Assembly (NCBI RefSeq): GCF_014201195.1
Contig: NZ_JACHDS010000001.1
Location: forward strand, 3,410,001-3,474,000
Reading direction: 5' to 3'
DNA from: Nocardiopsis mwathae
GTDB taxonomy: Bacteria > Actinomycetota > Actinomycetes > Streptosporangiales > Streptosporangiaceae
DNA length: 64,000 nt
The position numbers were made by a program, and so were the translations under genes. Below the pieces are notes generated by a model. That model ran no database searches, had not been told where the DNA came from, and worked only from the letters and a program-made list of their open reading frames with translations. Below, in pieces: positions 54,020 through 63,041 of the stretch (the first letter of the stretch is position 1; every line of letters starts with the position of its first letter).

Positions 54020-56329
54020 CTAGGTGTCGCCGTTCCGGCGGGAGCCGGAGCCCTTGAGACGGCCGACCACGGTTTCGAAGTCGGTGCTGAACGGGTGGTC
54101 GTGGACCATGTAGGTCCAGGTCATGGAAGGGCGCTTGACGCCGATGACGGTGACGTCGATCTCTCCGTCGGCGACCTCGGCCTCGGCGAAGGTCTCCGCC
54201 GCGCGGGCGCGGGCGCCGTCGAGAAAGCCCTTGAAGGCCGGGACCGCGTCGCGGTTGAACTCGTCGAGTGGGTCACGGCGGCCCAGGAAGCGCAGGTGGA
54301 TGCCCTCCCGCAGCTCGGCGAGGAACGCGTTGTGGTCGGTCCAGCCGCGGTCGAGGTGGTAGAGCGTGATCAGCCGGGCGGCACGGGCGACCTCCTCCGC
54401 GCCGACCTCCTCCACCAGGTCGGCGTGCTGGGCCGGGCAGTCGATGGCGAGCTGCTTGTCGCCCAGGGCCTCGGTGAGCACCGCTTCGCGGTGCTCCAGC
54501 ACGACACTGCGCTGCACGTCGATCAGCTTGTTGTAGCGCCAGGTGTTGCGGTGGATGTCCAGCAGCTGCCCCTCGGAGACCCGCTGGGCGTGGTCGACCG
54601 TGCTCAGCCAGCTCGGGTCGGTGATCTCGCCGTCGGCCTCGGGCCGGTAGCCGGTGGTCTCCGGGACGTTGTTGGCGACGAGGTCGTCCTCGACGCTGAC
54701 GAAGAAGACCGATCCGCCGGGGTCGCCCTGGCGTCCGGCGCGGCCGCGCAGCTGGTCGTCGAGGCGGCTGCTGGGGTAGCGGCCGAAGCCCATGACGTAG
54801 AGCCCGCCGGTCTCCACCACCCGGTCGCGGTCGCTCATGTCGCTACCGCCGAGCCGGATGTCGGTACCGCGTCCGGCCATCTGCGTGGAGACGGTGATGG
54901 CGCCGTACTGGCCGGCCTCGGCGATGATCGCGGCCTCGTCCGCGTCGTTCTTGGCGTTGAGGACCGCGCACTCCAGGCCCTCGTCGGCCAGGCGCTTGGC
55001 CAGCAGCTCGGACTCTGCGACGTCCTGGGTGCCGATGAGGACGGGCCGACCGGTGGCGTGCACCTCGGTGACCTCGTCGACGAGGGCGTCCTCCTTCTCC
55101 TCGCGCGTGGCGTACAGGCGGGTGTCCTCGTCGACGCGGACGTTGGGCTTGTTCGGCGGGATGACGGCGACTTCGAGTTCGTAGAACTCGCGCAGCTGCT
55201 CGGCGACGGACATGGCGGTGCCGGTCATGCCGCAGCGGGTCGGGTAGCGCAGCACCAGCGCCTGCACGGTCATCGAGTCGAGCACCTCCCCGGTCTCGCT
55301 GACCGCGACCTTCTCCTTGGCCTCGACCGCCGCCTGCAGGCCGTCGGGCCAGCGCTGCAGCAGCGCGATGCGGCCGCGGGACTCGTTGACCAGGCGGACC
55401 TCGCCGTCGCGGACGACGTAGTGGACATCGCGCTGCAGCAGCACGTGGGCGTGCAGGGCGAGGTTGACGCGGGGCAGGACGGAGGTGTCGTCCTCGGAGT
55501 AGAGGTCGACGCCGCCCAGCGCGCGCTCCACGGTGTCGATGCCCGCGTCGGTCAGCTGGACGTTGCGGCCGTCGCCGTCGATCTCGTAGTGGACGGAGGG
55601 CTTGAGCGTGCGGACGAGTTCGGCCATCTCCTCGTCGGCCTCGGAGCTCTCGGCCGCGCCCGCGAGCACGAGGGGGACCCGGGCCTCGTCGACCAGTACC
55701 GAGTCGGCCTCGTCGATCAGGGCGACGCCCGCCTCGGGCACGACCCGCTGCTCGGGGTCGGTGGCCATGCGGTCGCGCAGGACGTCGAAGCCGAGCTCGC
55801 TGACCGACGCGTAGGTGATGTCGGCGGAGTACGCGAGGCGCCGCTGCGCCGTCGTGGACTCCTCGCCGATCCACGCGACGGCCACGCCGAGGAGGTCGTA
55901 GAGCGGGCGCATCCATTCGGCGTCGCGCCGGGCCAGGTAGTCGTTGACGCTCAGGACGTGCACGCTGCGGCCGCGCAGGGCGAACCCGGCGGCGGCGAGC
56001 GCGCCGGCCAGCGTCTTGCCCTCGCCGGTGGCCATCTCGGCGATGTGTCCGTCGAGCAGCGCCATGACGCCCAGCAGCTGGACGTCGAAGGGGCGTTCGC
56101 CGAGCGTGCGGCGCGCGGCCTCGCGGCCCACCGCGCACAGCTCGATCAGATCGTCGCGCTCGTAGGGCAGCTCGGCGTTGCCGAGCTCGGTGGCCTTCTC
56201 GGTGAGCTCGGCATCGCTGAGCTCGCGAAGCTCGGGCTCACGGGCCTCGATCGATTGCAGAAGCTTGGTATAGGGCCGCACGTCCACCGCGCCGGGCTTG
56301 CCCAGGAGCCGGCGGACGCTCTCAGCCAT
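54020..56329 (-). CDS. secA2: Accessory Sec translocase ATPase SecA2
   Basis: 769 aa, shorter than housekeeping SecA (~900+). Walker A is at residues 100-106 (ATGEGKT); the DEAD-like IDEADSVLVDEARVPLVLAG, MTGTAMSVAEQLREFYEL and QMAGRGTDIRLGG are present. The C-terminal zinc-binding tail is absent, as in SecA2 proteins. The central linker is reduced. ATG 56329 (MAESVRRLLGKPG); the frame stays open upstream to 56551 without homology. SecA2 exports a small set of proteins, in mycobacteria partly without classical signals. No SecY2 or obvious substrate is adjacent. Confidence 0.92.
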   Translation of the reverse strand: MAESVRRLLGKPGAVDVRPYTKLLQSIEAREPELRELSDAELTEKATELGNAELPYERDDLIELCAVGREAARRTLGERPFDVQLLGVMALLDGHIAEMATGEGKTLAGALAAAGFALRGRSVHVLSVNDYLARRDAEWMRPLYDLLGVAVAWIGEESTTAQRRLAYSADITYASVSELGFDVLRDRMATDPEQRVVPEAGVALIDEADSVLVDEARVPLVLAGAAESSEADEEMAELVRTLKPSVHYEIDGDGRNVQLTDAGIDTVERALGGVDLYSEDDTSVLPRVNLALHAHVLLQRDVHYVVRDGEVRLVNESRGRIALLQRWPDGLQAAVEAKEKVAVSETGEVLDSMTVQALVLRYPTRCGMTGTAMSVAEQLREFYELEVAVIPPNKPNVRVDEDTRLYATREEKEDALVDEVTEVHATGRPVLIGTQDVAESELLAKRLADEGLECAVLNAKNDADEAAIIAEAGQYGAITVSTQMAGRGTDIRLGGSDMSDRDRVVETGGLYVMGFGRYPSSRLDDQLRGRAGRQGDPGGSVFFVSVEDDLVANNVPETTGYRPEADGEITDPSWLSTVDHAQRVSEGQLLDIHRNTWRYNKLIDVQRSVVLEHREAVLTEALGDKQLAIDCPAQHADLVEEVGAEEVARAARLITLYHLDRGWTDHNAFLAELREGIHLRFLGRRDPLDEFNRDAVPAFKGFLDGARARAAETFAEAEVADGEIDVTVIGVKRPSMTWTYMVHDHPFSTDFETVVGRLKGSGSRRNGDT

Positions 56330-56873
56330 TCGTCCGAACACCACGCAAGAGTAACGCCGCCGGACGCGACCGGGTTCCCTCGCACGTTCACGATTGGGTC
56401 TCCGCCGGGTCTCCCCGCCGTGCCGCACCGTGCGACCGCGGCTCCGGTCCGGGCGCCCCTTGCCTTCGGCGATGCCGCACGCGGAAGGCGGAACATCGGC
56501 CCGACCGCGACACCGAGACCCCGGGGCGCCACGTTCGGTTGCGGAGCGCATATAGGGAAAAAGGGGGAGTTGACACCCGCGTTCGGCGGATGCACTCTTT
56601 TCCTATACGTTCGACATTGTCGAACGATGGTCGACAGTGTTATCCGCGCTTTCCGCCTGTAGATGGACCGGCACGTCGGCCGACACAGCCGAAGATGCGG
56701 CGCCCGCCGGGGTGTCGGGGCCTGAGAGAGCCGACACTAGGGCACGCGCCGCACCACTGGCGGCGTCTCGCGGGGGCGGGCGGCCGCCGACGCATCCGCC
56801 CACGACCCGACAGCGCCCACCCTCCACCCCGACGAGCCCACCCGACCACCGGATCGAACAGGTTGACCCACAG
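56330..56873. other. Divergent promoter region between secA2 and glpD
   Basis: About 540 bases with no gene. It contains a TTGACA at 56570-56575 and the glpD operator candidate just downstream. The rest is GC-rich leader sequence. Confidence 0.4.
56609..56636. promoter_or_regulatory. Operator candidate upstream of glpD (GTTCGACATTGTCGAAC plus half-site)
   Basis: Perfect 17-bp dyad GTTCGACA-T-TGTCGAAC (56609-56625), with an extra half-site GTCGACA at 56630-56636. It lies about 240 bases before the glpD ATG and close behind the TTGACA box. The actinobacterial glycerol regulator GylR is IclR-type; whether this is its site is inference. Confidence 0.6.
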
Positions 56874-58451
56874 ATGAGCACGACCACCACGCCCCAGCTC
56901 ACCCACCCCACACGGGAGCAGGCCCGCGCCGAGATCACCCGCGGCACCTTCGACCTGCTCGTCATCGGTGGCGGCATCCTCGGGACGTCCGTCGCCTGGA
57001 TGGCCACGCAGGCCGGTCTGCGGGTCGCCATGGTCGACGCCGGTGACTTCGCGGGTGCCACCTCCAGCGCCTCCTCGAAACTCGTCCACGGCGGCCTGCG
57101 CTACCTGCAGACCGGCAACGTCAAGCTCGTCGCCGAGAACCACCGAGAGCGCCGCGCCCTGTCCAAGGACGTCGCGCCGCACCTGGTCAACCCGATGCCG
57201 TTCCTCGTGCCCGTGTACAAGGGCGGCCCGCACGGCGCCGCCAAGATGGGCGCCGGCGTCTTCCTGTACTCGGCCCTGTCCGCCTTCGGCGACGGTGTCG
57301 GCCACGTCAAGTCGCCGCAGAACGCGCAGCGCCTGGCTCCCGGTCTCAAGACCCAGGGACTCAAGGCCGTGGCCGCCTACGGCGACCACCAGATGAACGA
57401 CAGCCGCGTGGCCATCATGACCGTGCGCGCCGCCGTCGACGCCGGTGCCGTCGTCCTCAACCACGCGCGCGTGGAGGGCCTGCGCACCACGAACGGCCGG
57501 GTCACCGGCGCCGACCTGCGCGACGGCGTAGACGGCGCGGAGTTCGGGATCGACGCCCGCCTGGTGCTCAACGCCACCGGCCCGTGGGTGGACCACCTGC
57601 GCCGTATGGAGGACGCCGCCGCCGACCCCAGTATCCGGCTGTCCAAGGGAGCGCACCTGGTCGTCAAAGCCGACCGACCGTGGCGCGCCGCCCTGACCAT
57701 CCCGGTCGACAAGTACCGCGTCTCCTTCGCCATCCCGTGGGAGGGCCAGCTGCTGCTGGGCACCACCGACGAGGAGTACGTCGGCGACCCGGCCGAGGTC
57801 GGCGTGGTGCAGAGCGACATCGACCAGATCCTCGGCGAGGCGAGCACCGCGATCGACTCCGCCCAGCTCGACCCCGCCAAGATCAACTACGCCTTCGCCG
57901 GCCTGCGCGTGCTGCCCGGCGGCCCCGGGGGCACCAGCTCCGCCAAGCGCGAGACCGTGGTGACGCGCGGCCGCGGCGGGATGCTGTCGGTCGCCGGCGG
58001 CAAGTGGACGACCTACCGGCACATCGGCCAGATGGTCATCGAGCGGCTCAAGACGCTCGGCTCGGTGCCGCTGGCCGAGGAGATGAGCCCGACCCTCAAG
58101 ACCGTCCCGCTGCCGGGGCTGGGGAGCCCGGCCGCGGTGGCCCACCGGCTGGTGGTCGACCAGGAGCCGCCGGTGCGCATGGACCCGCTGGTCGCCCGGC
58201 ACCTGGCCACCCACTACGGCAGCGTGTCGATGGACATCGCCGAGCTGGTGCGCCGCGACCCCGCCCTGGGTGAGCGCATCCACCCCGACGGCCCGGACAT
58301 CTGGGCGCAGGTCGTCTTCGCCCGCGACCACGAGTGGGCGGTCACCCCCGAGGACGTGCTGCGCCGCCGCACCACGGTCACCATCCGCGGCCTCGACGAC
58401 GAGGACGTCCGCAAGCGCACCGAGGTGCTGCTCACCGAGGGCGTCGGGTAG
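56874..58451 (+). CDS. glpD: Glycerol-3-phosphate dehydrogenase, FAD-dependent
   Basis: Membrane-associated enzyme oxidising glycerol-3-phosphate to dihydroxyacetone phosphate and feeding electrons to quinone. 525 aa. FAD-binding FDLLVIGGGILGTSVAWMAT, the GlpD signature GATSSASSKLVHGGLRYLQT, SVAGGKWTTYRHIGQMVIE and a C-terminal DAO_C domain (AQVVFARDHEWAVTPEDVLR). ATG 56874. Single gene behind the 56609 palindrome, probably induced by glycerol. Confidence 0.96.
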   Translation: MSTTTTPQLTHPTREQARAEITRGTFDLLVIGGGILGTSVAWMATQAGLRVAMVDAGDFAGATSSASSKLVHGGLRYLQTGNVKLVAENHRERRALSKDVAPHLVNPMPFLVPVYKGGPHGAAKMGAGVFLYSALSAFGDGVGHVKSPQNAQRLAPGLKTQGLKAVAAYGDHQMNDSRVAIMTVRAAVDAGAVVLNHARVEGLRTTNGRVTGADLRDGVDGAEFGIDARLVLNATGPWVDHLRRMEDAAADPSIRLSKGAHLVVKADRPWRAALTIPVDKYRVSFAIPWEGQLLLGTTDEEYVGDPAEVGVVQSDIDQILGEASTAIDSAQLDPAKINYAFAGLRVLPGGPGGTSSAKRETVVTRGRGGMLSVAGGKWTTYRHIGQMVIERLKTLGSVPLAEEMSPTLKTVPLPGLGSPAAVAHRLVVDQEPPVRMDPLVARHLATHYGSVSMDIAELVRRDPALGERIHPDGPDIWAQVVFARDHEWAVTPEDVLRRRTTVTIRGLDDEDVRKRTEVLLTEGVG

Positions 58452-58628
58452 GGCGGGATCCGCACCGGAAACCGCGCCGGAGGCCACCGGGGAGACCCGG
58501 CCGCACCGCGAGGGGTGCGGCGCCACCGTCGCCGATGAGCCCGCGCGCCCGTGTCCGTCGACCTTCCCACTCCATCCCCGATGGTCACGGGCGCGCGCCC
58601 TCGCCGGATCGGGCGGCCGCCGCCCCAC

Positions 58629-59873
58629 TCAATCCTCGTACATGGTGATGTAGGCGAGGTAGCGCGCGGCGCCGACCGGGTCCAGGAACCACGATTCCAG
58701 GTCGGTCGGGTCGTCGAAGCCGTTGGCGAAGCGGTCGGCGATCCCCCTGTGGCGCTCGGCGGCCTCGATCAGCCGCAGCATGTGCGGTGCCGGTGGCGCC
58801 AGCATGGCGTCGGTCCACTCGGTGACGGGCCGCGCGTAGGACCAGTACCGCTCGAACGTCCGGGCCATGAACTCCGCGTCGAACGGCCGGTCCCCGTGCT
58901 CCCGGATGGCCTGCCGGTACAGCGCCGCGCACTTGCTCGCGGAATTTGAGCCCTGGCCGGTGATGGGATCGTTGGCCACGACGACGTCGGCCATGCCGAG
59001 CACGGCCCGCCCGTTGGGCAGCCGCCCCACGGGGCCGCGCACCACCGGGGTGTAGCCGCCGGTCAGCACCGCTCGGGGATCCGTCAGCTCCACGTTCCGG
59101 CAGCGCCCGTACTCCCACGGGGTGAAGAGCCGCATCAGCTCCAGTGTCCGCCACAGATGCTCGTCCGGGGTGCGGATGTCGCCGAAGACGTCGAGCGGGC
59201 CGCCGGGGATGCCCTCGAAGAACAGGATGTCGCAGGGGCCGGTGTGGGTCAGCGCCGGCATGACGAACAGCTCGCCCACGCCGGGGATGAGGTTGCAGCG
59301 GACCGCCTGGACGCCGGGGTGCTCGGGGCGGGGCGCCATGCCGTGCACGTAGACCACCGACAGGGAGCGCTGCGGCGCGGTATGCCGGGAGCGGGCGTCG
59401 TCGCGGTCGAAGAGGTGGACGATCTCGCCCTTGCCCGCCGCGACGATCACCAGGTCGTACAGGTGGGCGTAGCCCTCAAGGTCACCGACGGTGGCACCGT
59501 GGACCACGACCTTCCCGCCCCGGCTCTCGAACTCCTCCAGCCAGCCCGCCATCTTCACGCGCTGATCCACCGACTGCGCCGGGACGTCCAGGTGCCCGAG
59601 CCAGTCGATGGCGCGTCCGCCGAACCCCACGGCGCCGACCGAGACCCCGAGGCCCTCGATGGCGGGGGCGGAGGAGTCCCACAGGTTGAGCCGCTGCTCG
59701 CGCTCGATCGCCAGCGCCCGGCCGAACATGCACTGGGTGGAGGTGACGTACCCGGCGCGGATCTCGTCCGACGTGCGCGCGGACACGACGGTCACGTCGT
59801 ATCCGTCGTCCAGCAGTCCGAGCGCCAGCTGCAGTCCCGACTGGCCCGCGCCGCACACCAGGATCCTGCGCAT
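58629..59873 (-). CDS. Styrene/indole monooxygenase-like FAD-dependent oxygenase (StyA family)
   Basis: 414 aa. N-terminal FAD site RRILVCGAGQSGLQLALGLL and TSTQCMFGRALAIEREQRLN, ITGQGSNSASKCAALYRQAI with the second FAD-contact region, and WTDAMLAPPAPHMLRLIEAA are as in StyA-type epoxidases. These need reduced FAD from a StyB-like reductase; none is adjacent, and the only candidate in the window is at 35249. ATG 59873 follows AGAGGGGCGGGCTCGA. The CvnD-like GTPase gene starts upstream on the same strand (gap 178 bases), and the two may form a unit. Confidence 0.85.
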   Translation of the reverse strand: MRRILVCGAGQSGLQLALGLLDDGYDVTVVSARTSDEIRAGYVTSTQCMFGRALAIEREQRLNLWDSSAPAIEGLGVSVGAVGFGGRAIDWLGHLDVPAQSVDQRVKMAGWLEEFESRGGKVVVHGATVGDLEGYAHLYDLVIVAAGKGEIVHLFDRDDARSRHTAPQRSLSVVYVHGMAPRPEHPGVQAVRCNLIPGVGELFVMPALTHTGPCDILFFEGIPGGPLDVFGDIRTPDEHLWRTLELMRLFTPWEYGRCRNVELTDPRAVLTGGYTPVVRGPVGRLPNGRAVLGMADVVVANDPITGQGSNSASKCAALYRQAIREHGDRPFDAEFMARTFERYWSYARPVTEWTDAMLAPPAPHMLRLIEAAERHRGIADRFANGFDDPTDLESWFLDPVGAARYLAYITMYED

Positions 59874-60051
59874 TCGAGCCCGCCCCTCTGGACTGTGATC
59901 ACGGTGACCGTGGCGAGCGAAAGTGTAGAGGGGTCGTGCAACGGCCCGGAAACGCGAAACCGCCCACGGGGACGGGGTTCCGGCGGCCCTCCCGCCCGCG
60001 GCCGCGCCCCGGCGTCAGGCCGGCCGACGCACCGGAGCGGGGTCGGCGGAC

Positions 60052-60633
60052 TCAGTGGACGAGCTGGCCCCGCTGCCGCGCCTCGACGTCCATCGCATGC
60101 TTGACCAGGGCGACCAGGACGTTGAGCACCGACTGGCGGTCGCGCGCGTCGCACCACATCACCGGCACGTCCGGGGTGAGGTCCAGTGCGTCGCGCAGGT
60201 CGTCGGCGGTGTAGCCCGGGTCGTCGTCGAAGGCGTTGACCGCGATCATGAACGGCAGTCTGTACTGCTTCTCGAAATAGTCCAGGGCCTGGAAGGAGTC
60301 CTCCAGGCGGCGGGTGTCGACGAGGATGACCGCTCCCAGGGCGCCGCGGACCAGGTCGTCCCACATGAACCAGAACCGCTGCTGGCCGGGGGTGCCGAAG
60401 AGGAACAGGGTCAGGTCGGTGTCGAGCGAGATCCGCCCGAAGTCCATCGCGACCGTGGTGCTCGTTTTGTCGGGGGTCTTGGAAAGGTCGTCGATCCCCG
60501 CGGCCGCCGAGGTGACGGCGGACTCCGTCCGCACCGGCGGGATTTCCGAGACCGCCCCGACCAGGGTGGTCTTGCCGACACCGAAACCGCCGGCGACGAT
60601 GATCTTGGTGGAGAGTTTCGGCGACTCGTTCAC
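60052..60633 (-). CDS. CvnD-like conservon GTP-binding protein
   Basis: 193 aa, Ras-like P-loop protein of actinobacterial conservons: GGFGVGKTTLVGAVSE (G1), FLFGTPGQQRFWFMWDDLVR (G3) and AVNAFDDDPGYTADDLRDAL (an NxxD-type G4). Conservons normally encode a membrane histidine-kinase-like protein (CvnA), a roadblock protein (CvnB), a DUF742 protein (CvnC) and then CvnD. Here CvnA-C are missing from the visible neighbourhood, and CvnD is followed by a StyA-like oxygenase. ATG 60633 follows AAGAGGAACCAGTG. Confidence 0.9.
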   Translation of the reverse strand: MNESPKLSTKIIVAGGFGVGKTTLVGAVSEIPPVRTESAVTSAAAGIDDLSKTPDKTSTTVAMDFGRISLDTDLTLFLFGTPGQQRFWFMWDDLVRGALGAVILVDTRRLEDSFQALDYFEKQYRLPFMIAVNAFDDDPGYTADDLRDALDLTPDVPVMWCDARDRQSVLNVLVALVKHAMDVEARQRGQLVH

Positions 60634-61417
60634 TGGTTCCTCTTGTCCTCACGGCACGTGGTCCGGCGCAGCGAATTCTCTCGGAGGCGTTCTGCGGACG
60701 CGGACCCTGCGCCGTTCGGGGATCGTGGCCCACTGGATAGCAATACCACGGAGTGAACCTAGCACCGCGGGGCTCCGTCGGGTGACCGCTTCGCCACAGT
60801 TTCCCCGGCATGAGACGCGGCGCACATCCGGTGCCCGGTATCGGCGGCTCCGGATCCGCACGCAGAATCCCCCCGGCCGCGATGTCAAGGACCCCCAGTC
60901 AAACGTCATGCCCACATTGCCCGGCTTTATGACATTGTGAGCGGCCCATTTCGGCCGCCGCGAATACTGGGCCTCGCTCTCTCCGAGGTCTAACGTGAAG
61001 AAGAGGCACGCCCCTGCAGCGACCGCGACCGCGCACCTGGCACGTGACGGTGTCGCGGCCGCGACGGGACGGACCTCGCCGGCACGCCGAGCGTGGGGCC
61101 GTTCGCCGACGTCGCACCGCGACGCCGGCCCGTATCGGTCGATGCTCCCCCGTGCCCGACGGCCCCACCGGCGCGCACTCCGTCCACGTGAGCCGGTGGG
61201 GCCTCATCGCCGCGGCACGCGGCCGCCACCCGGCGCCTCCGCCGCGCGTGCCGGGCCCGCTCACCTCGGCTGTCGGTTCCCCGTCGCGCCGGGTGAGGGC
61301 CTACCATTGAGCTCATCGCGGCCGACCCGATCCGCACCGGATCCCCAGGGGCGGCCGGCGCGAAAGATCCCGAGGCGCCGCGTCGCCGGCGCCAGCCCTA
61401 AGGAGCCCTCCGCACCC
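60634..61417. other. Intergenic region between cvnD-like gene and hisS
   Basis: About 780 bases with no supported gene. A frame from GTG 60995 runs in phase into hisS (CGAGGTCTAAC before it), but its ~140 residues are low-complexity Arg/Pro/His-rich and HisS starts normally at 61418. Bases 60890-60995 are less GC-rich and probably hold promoters. Confidence 0.45.
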
Positions 61418-62767
61418 ATGTCCGATCAGCGCGTCGTCCGTCCCACGCCCATCAGCGGCTTCCCCGAGTGGTCGCCCGAGATCCGGTCCGTGGAGCAGCG
61501 CTGGCTGGACCATATCCGTGCCGGGTTCGAGCGCTACGGCTTCGCGTCCGTCGAGACGCCCTCGGTGGAGAACCTCGACGTGCTGCTGGCCAAGGGCGAG
61601 ACCTCCCAGGAGGTCTATACGCTGCAGCGGCTGCAGGCCGACGACGGGGACGAAGAGGACACCGCCGCCCGGCTGGGGCTCCACTTCGACCTCACGGTGC
61701 CCTTCGCGCGCTACGTCGCCCAGCACTTCAACGAGCTGGTCTTCCCGTTCAAGCGCTACCAGATGCAGCGCGTGTGGCGGGGCGAGCGCCCGCAGGAGGG
61801 CCGCTACCGCGAGTTCACCCAGTGCGACATCGACGTCATCAACGTCGACAGCGTCCCGCTGCACTTCGACGCCGAGCTGCCGCGCATCGTGCACGAGGTC
61901 CTCTCCGGCCTGGACATCCCGGCCTGGACGATCTGCGTCAACAACCGCAAGGTACTCCAGGGCTTCTACGAGGGCCTGGGCATCGACGACCCGCTCGCGG
62001 TGATCCGCGCCCTCGACAAGCTGCACAAGATCGGCGAGGAGGGTGTGCGCACCATCCTGGCCGACCCGGGCGAGGGCCACCCGGGGCTGTCGGAGGAGCA
62101 GATCTCGGCCTGCCTGGAGCTCGCCCGCATCCGCGGCGCCGACACCTCGGTCATCGACCAGGTGCGCAAGCTCGGCGTCACCTCCGAGCTGCTCACCGAG
62201 GGGCTCGACGAGCTCGGCTTCGTGCTGGACTCGCTGTCGGACCTGCCCGACGGCAGCGTCGTGGCCGACCTGTCCATCGCCCGCGGCCTGGACTACTACA
62301 CCGGCACGGTCTACGAGGCCGCGTTCGACGACGACCCGGGCTACGGCAGCATCTGCGCGGGCGGCCGCTACGAGGACCTCGCCGGGCAGTTCATCAAGCG
62401 CAGGCTTCCGGGCGTGGGCATCTCCATCGGCCTGACCCGGATCTTCGCCAAGCTCGTCGCCGAGGGTCGGATCACCGGCGGGCGCACCTGCCCGACCGAC
62501 GTCATGGTCGTCGTGCCCAGCGCCGAGCGCCGCGGCGAGGCGCTGCGCACCGCCGCGGTGCTGCGCGGGCGGGGGTTCAACACCGAGGTCTTCCACCAGG
62601 CCGCCAAGCTCGGCAAGCAGATCCAGTACGCGTCCAAGAAGGGCGTGCCCTTCGTCTGGTTCCCGCCGTTCGAGGACGGCGGCAAGCACGAGGTGAAGGA
62701 TCTGACCACCGGCGAGCAGAACGAGGCCGACCCCACGACCTGGACCGCCAGACCCGCCGCAGGGTGA
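61418..62767 (+). CDS. hisS: Histidyl-tRNA synthetase
   Basis: Charges tRNA-His. 449 aa. Class II motif 2 KRYQMQRVWRGERPQEGRYR with EFTQCDIDVI, histidine-binding ARGLDYYTGTVYEAAF, motif 3 GISIGLTRIFAKLVAEGR, and an anticodon-binding C-terminal domain (VMVVVPSAERRGEALRTAAV). ATG 61418 has AAGGAG 12 bases upstream, rather distant. It belongs to the type with an N-terminal RVVRPTPISGFPEWSPEIR, seen in some actinobacteria. Confidence 0.95.
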   Translation: MSDQRVVRPTPISGFPEWSPEIRSVEQRWLDHIRAGFERYGFASVETPSVENLDVLLAKGETSQEVYTLQRLQADDGDEEDTAARLGLHFDLTVPFARYVAQHFNELVFPFKRYQMQRVWRGERPQEGRYREFTQCDIDVINVDSVPLHFDAELPRIVHEVLSGLDIPAWTICVNNRKVLQGFYEGLGIDDPLAVIRALDKLHKIGEEGVRTILADPGEGHPGLSEEQISACLELARIRGADTSVIDQVRKLGVTSELLTEGLDELGFVLDSLSDLPDGSVVADLSIARGLDYYTGTVYEAAFDDDPGYGSICAGGRYEDLAGQFIKRRLPGVGISIGLTRIFAKLVAEGRITGGRTCPTDVMVVVPSAERRGEALRTAAVLRGRGFNTEVFHQAAKLGKQIQYASKKGVPFVWFPPFEDGGKHEVKDLTTGEQNEADPTTWTARPAAG

Positions 62768-62789
62768 TCCGCGCGGGCCGGCACCGGGC

Positions 62790-62823
62790 GGGCGGGCCGC
62801 CGAACGGCGCGTCCGGTCCGCCC
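62790..62823 (+). terminator. Terminator after hisS
   Basis: 10-bp stem GGGCGGGCCG / CGGTCCGCCC with one G-T pair and a 14-nt loop, 22 bases after the hisS stop. Confidence 0.5.
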
Positions 62824-63041
62824 GCGCCGTCCCCGTGCTCCCTTGACGTGCGCCTGACGAGCCGATGAACATGGGCCTCACCTGACCCCTGGAGTCCACC
62901 CCGCAACCGGAATCGGTCACCGCTGCAGACAGGCGCCCCTCCGCATGGAACACTACGAACCAGTGCCCACGCCCGCGCCGGCGCGCCCCGCCTGCGCGCC
63001 CGAACGGCTCCGTGGAACGCGGCCGCCCAGTGAACGAGGCC

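Noticed and set aside
60995-61417. In-frame N-terminal extension of HisS, or a His-rich leader peptide, from GTG 60995
   Set aside because: The residues are low-complexity Arg/Pro/His without consecutive His codons, no attenuator hairpins are seen, and HisS begins normally at 61418.
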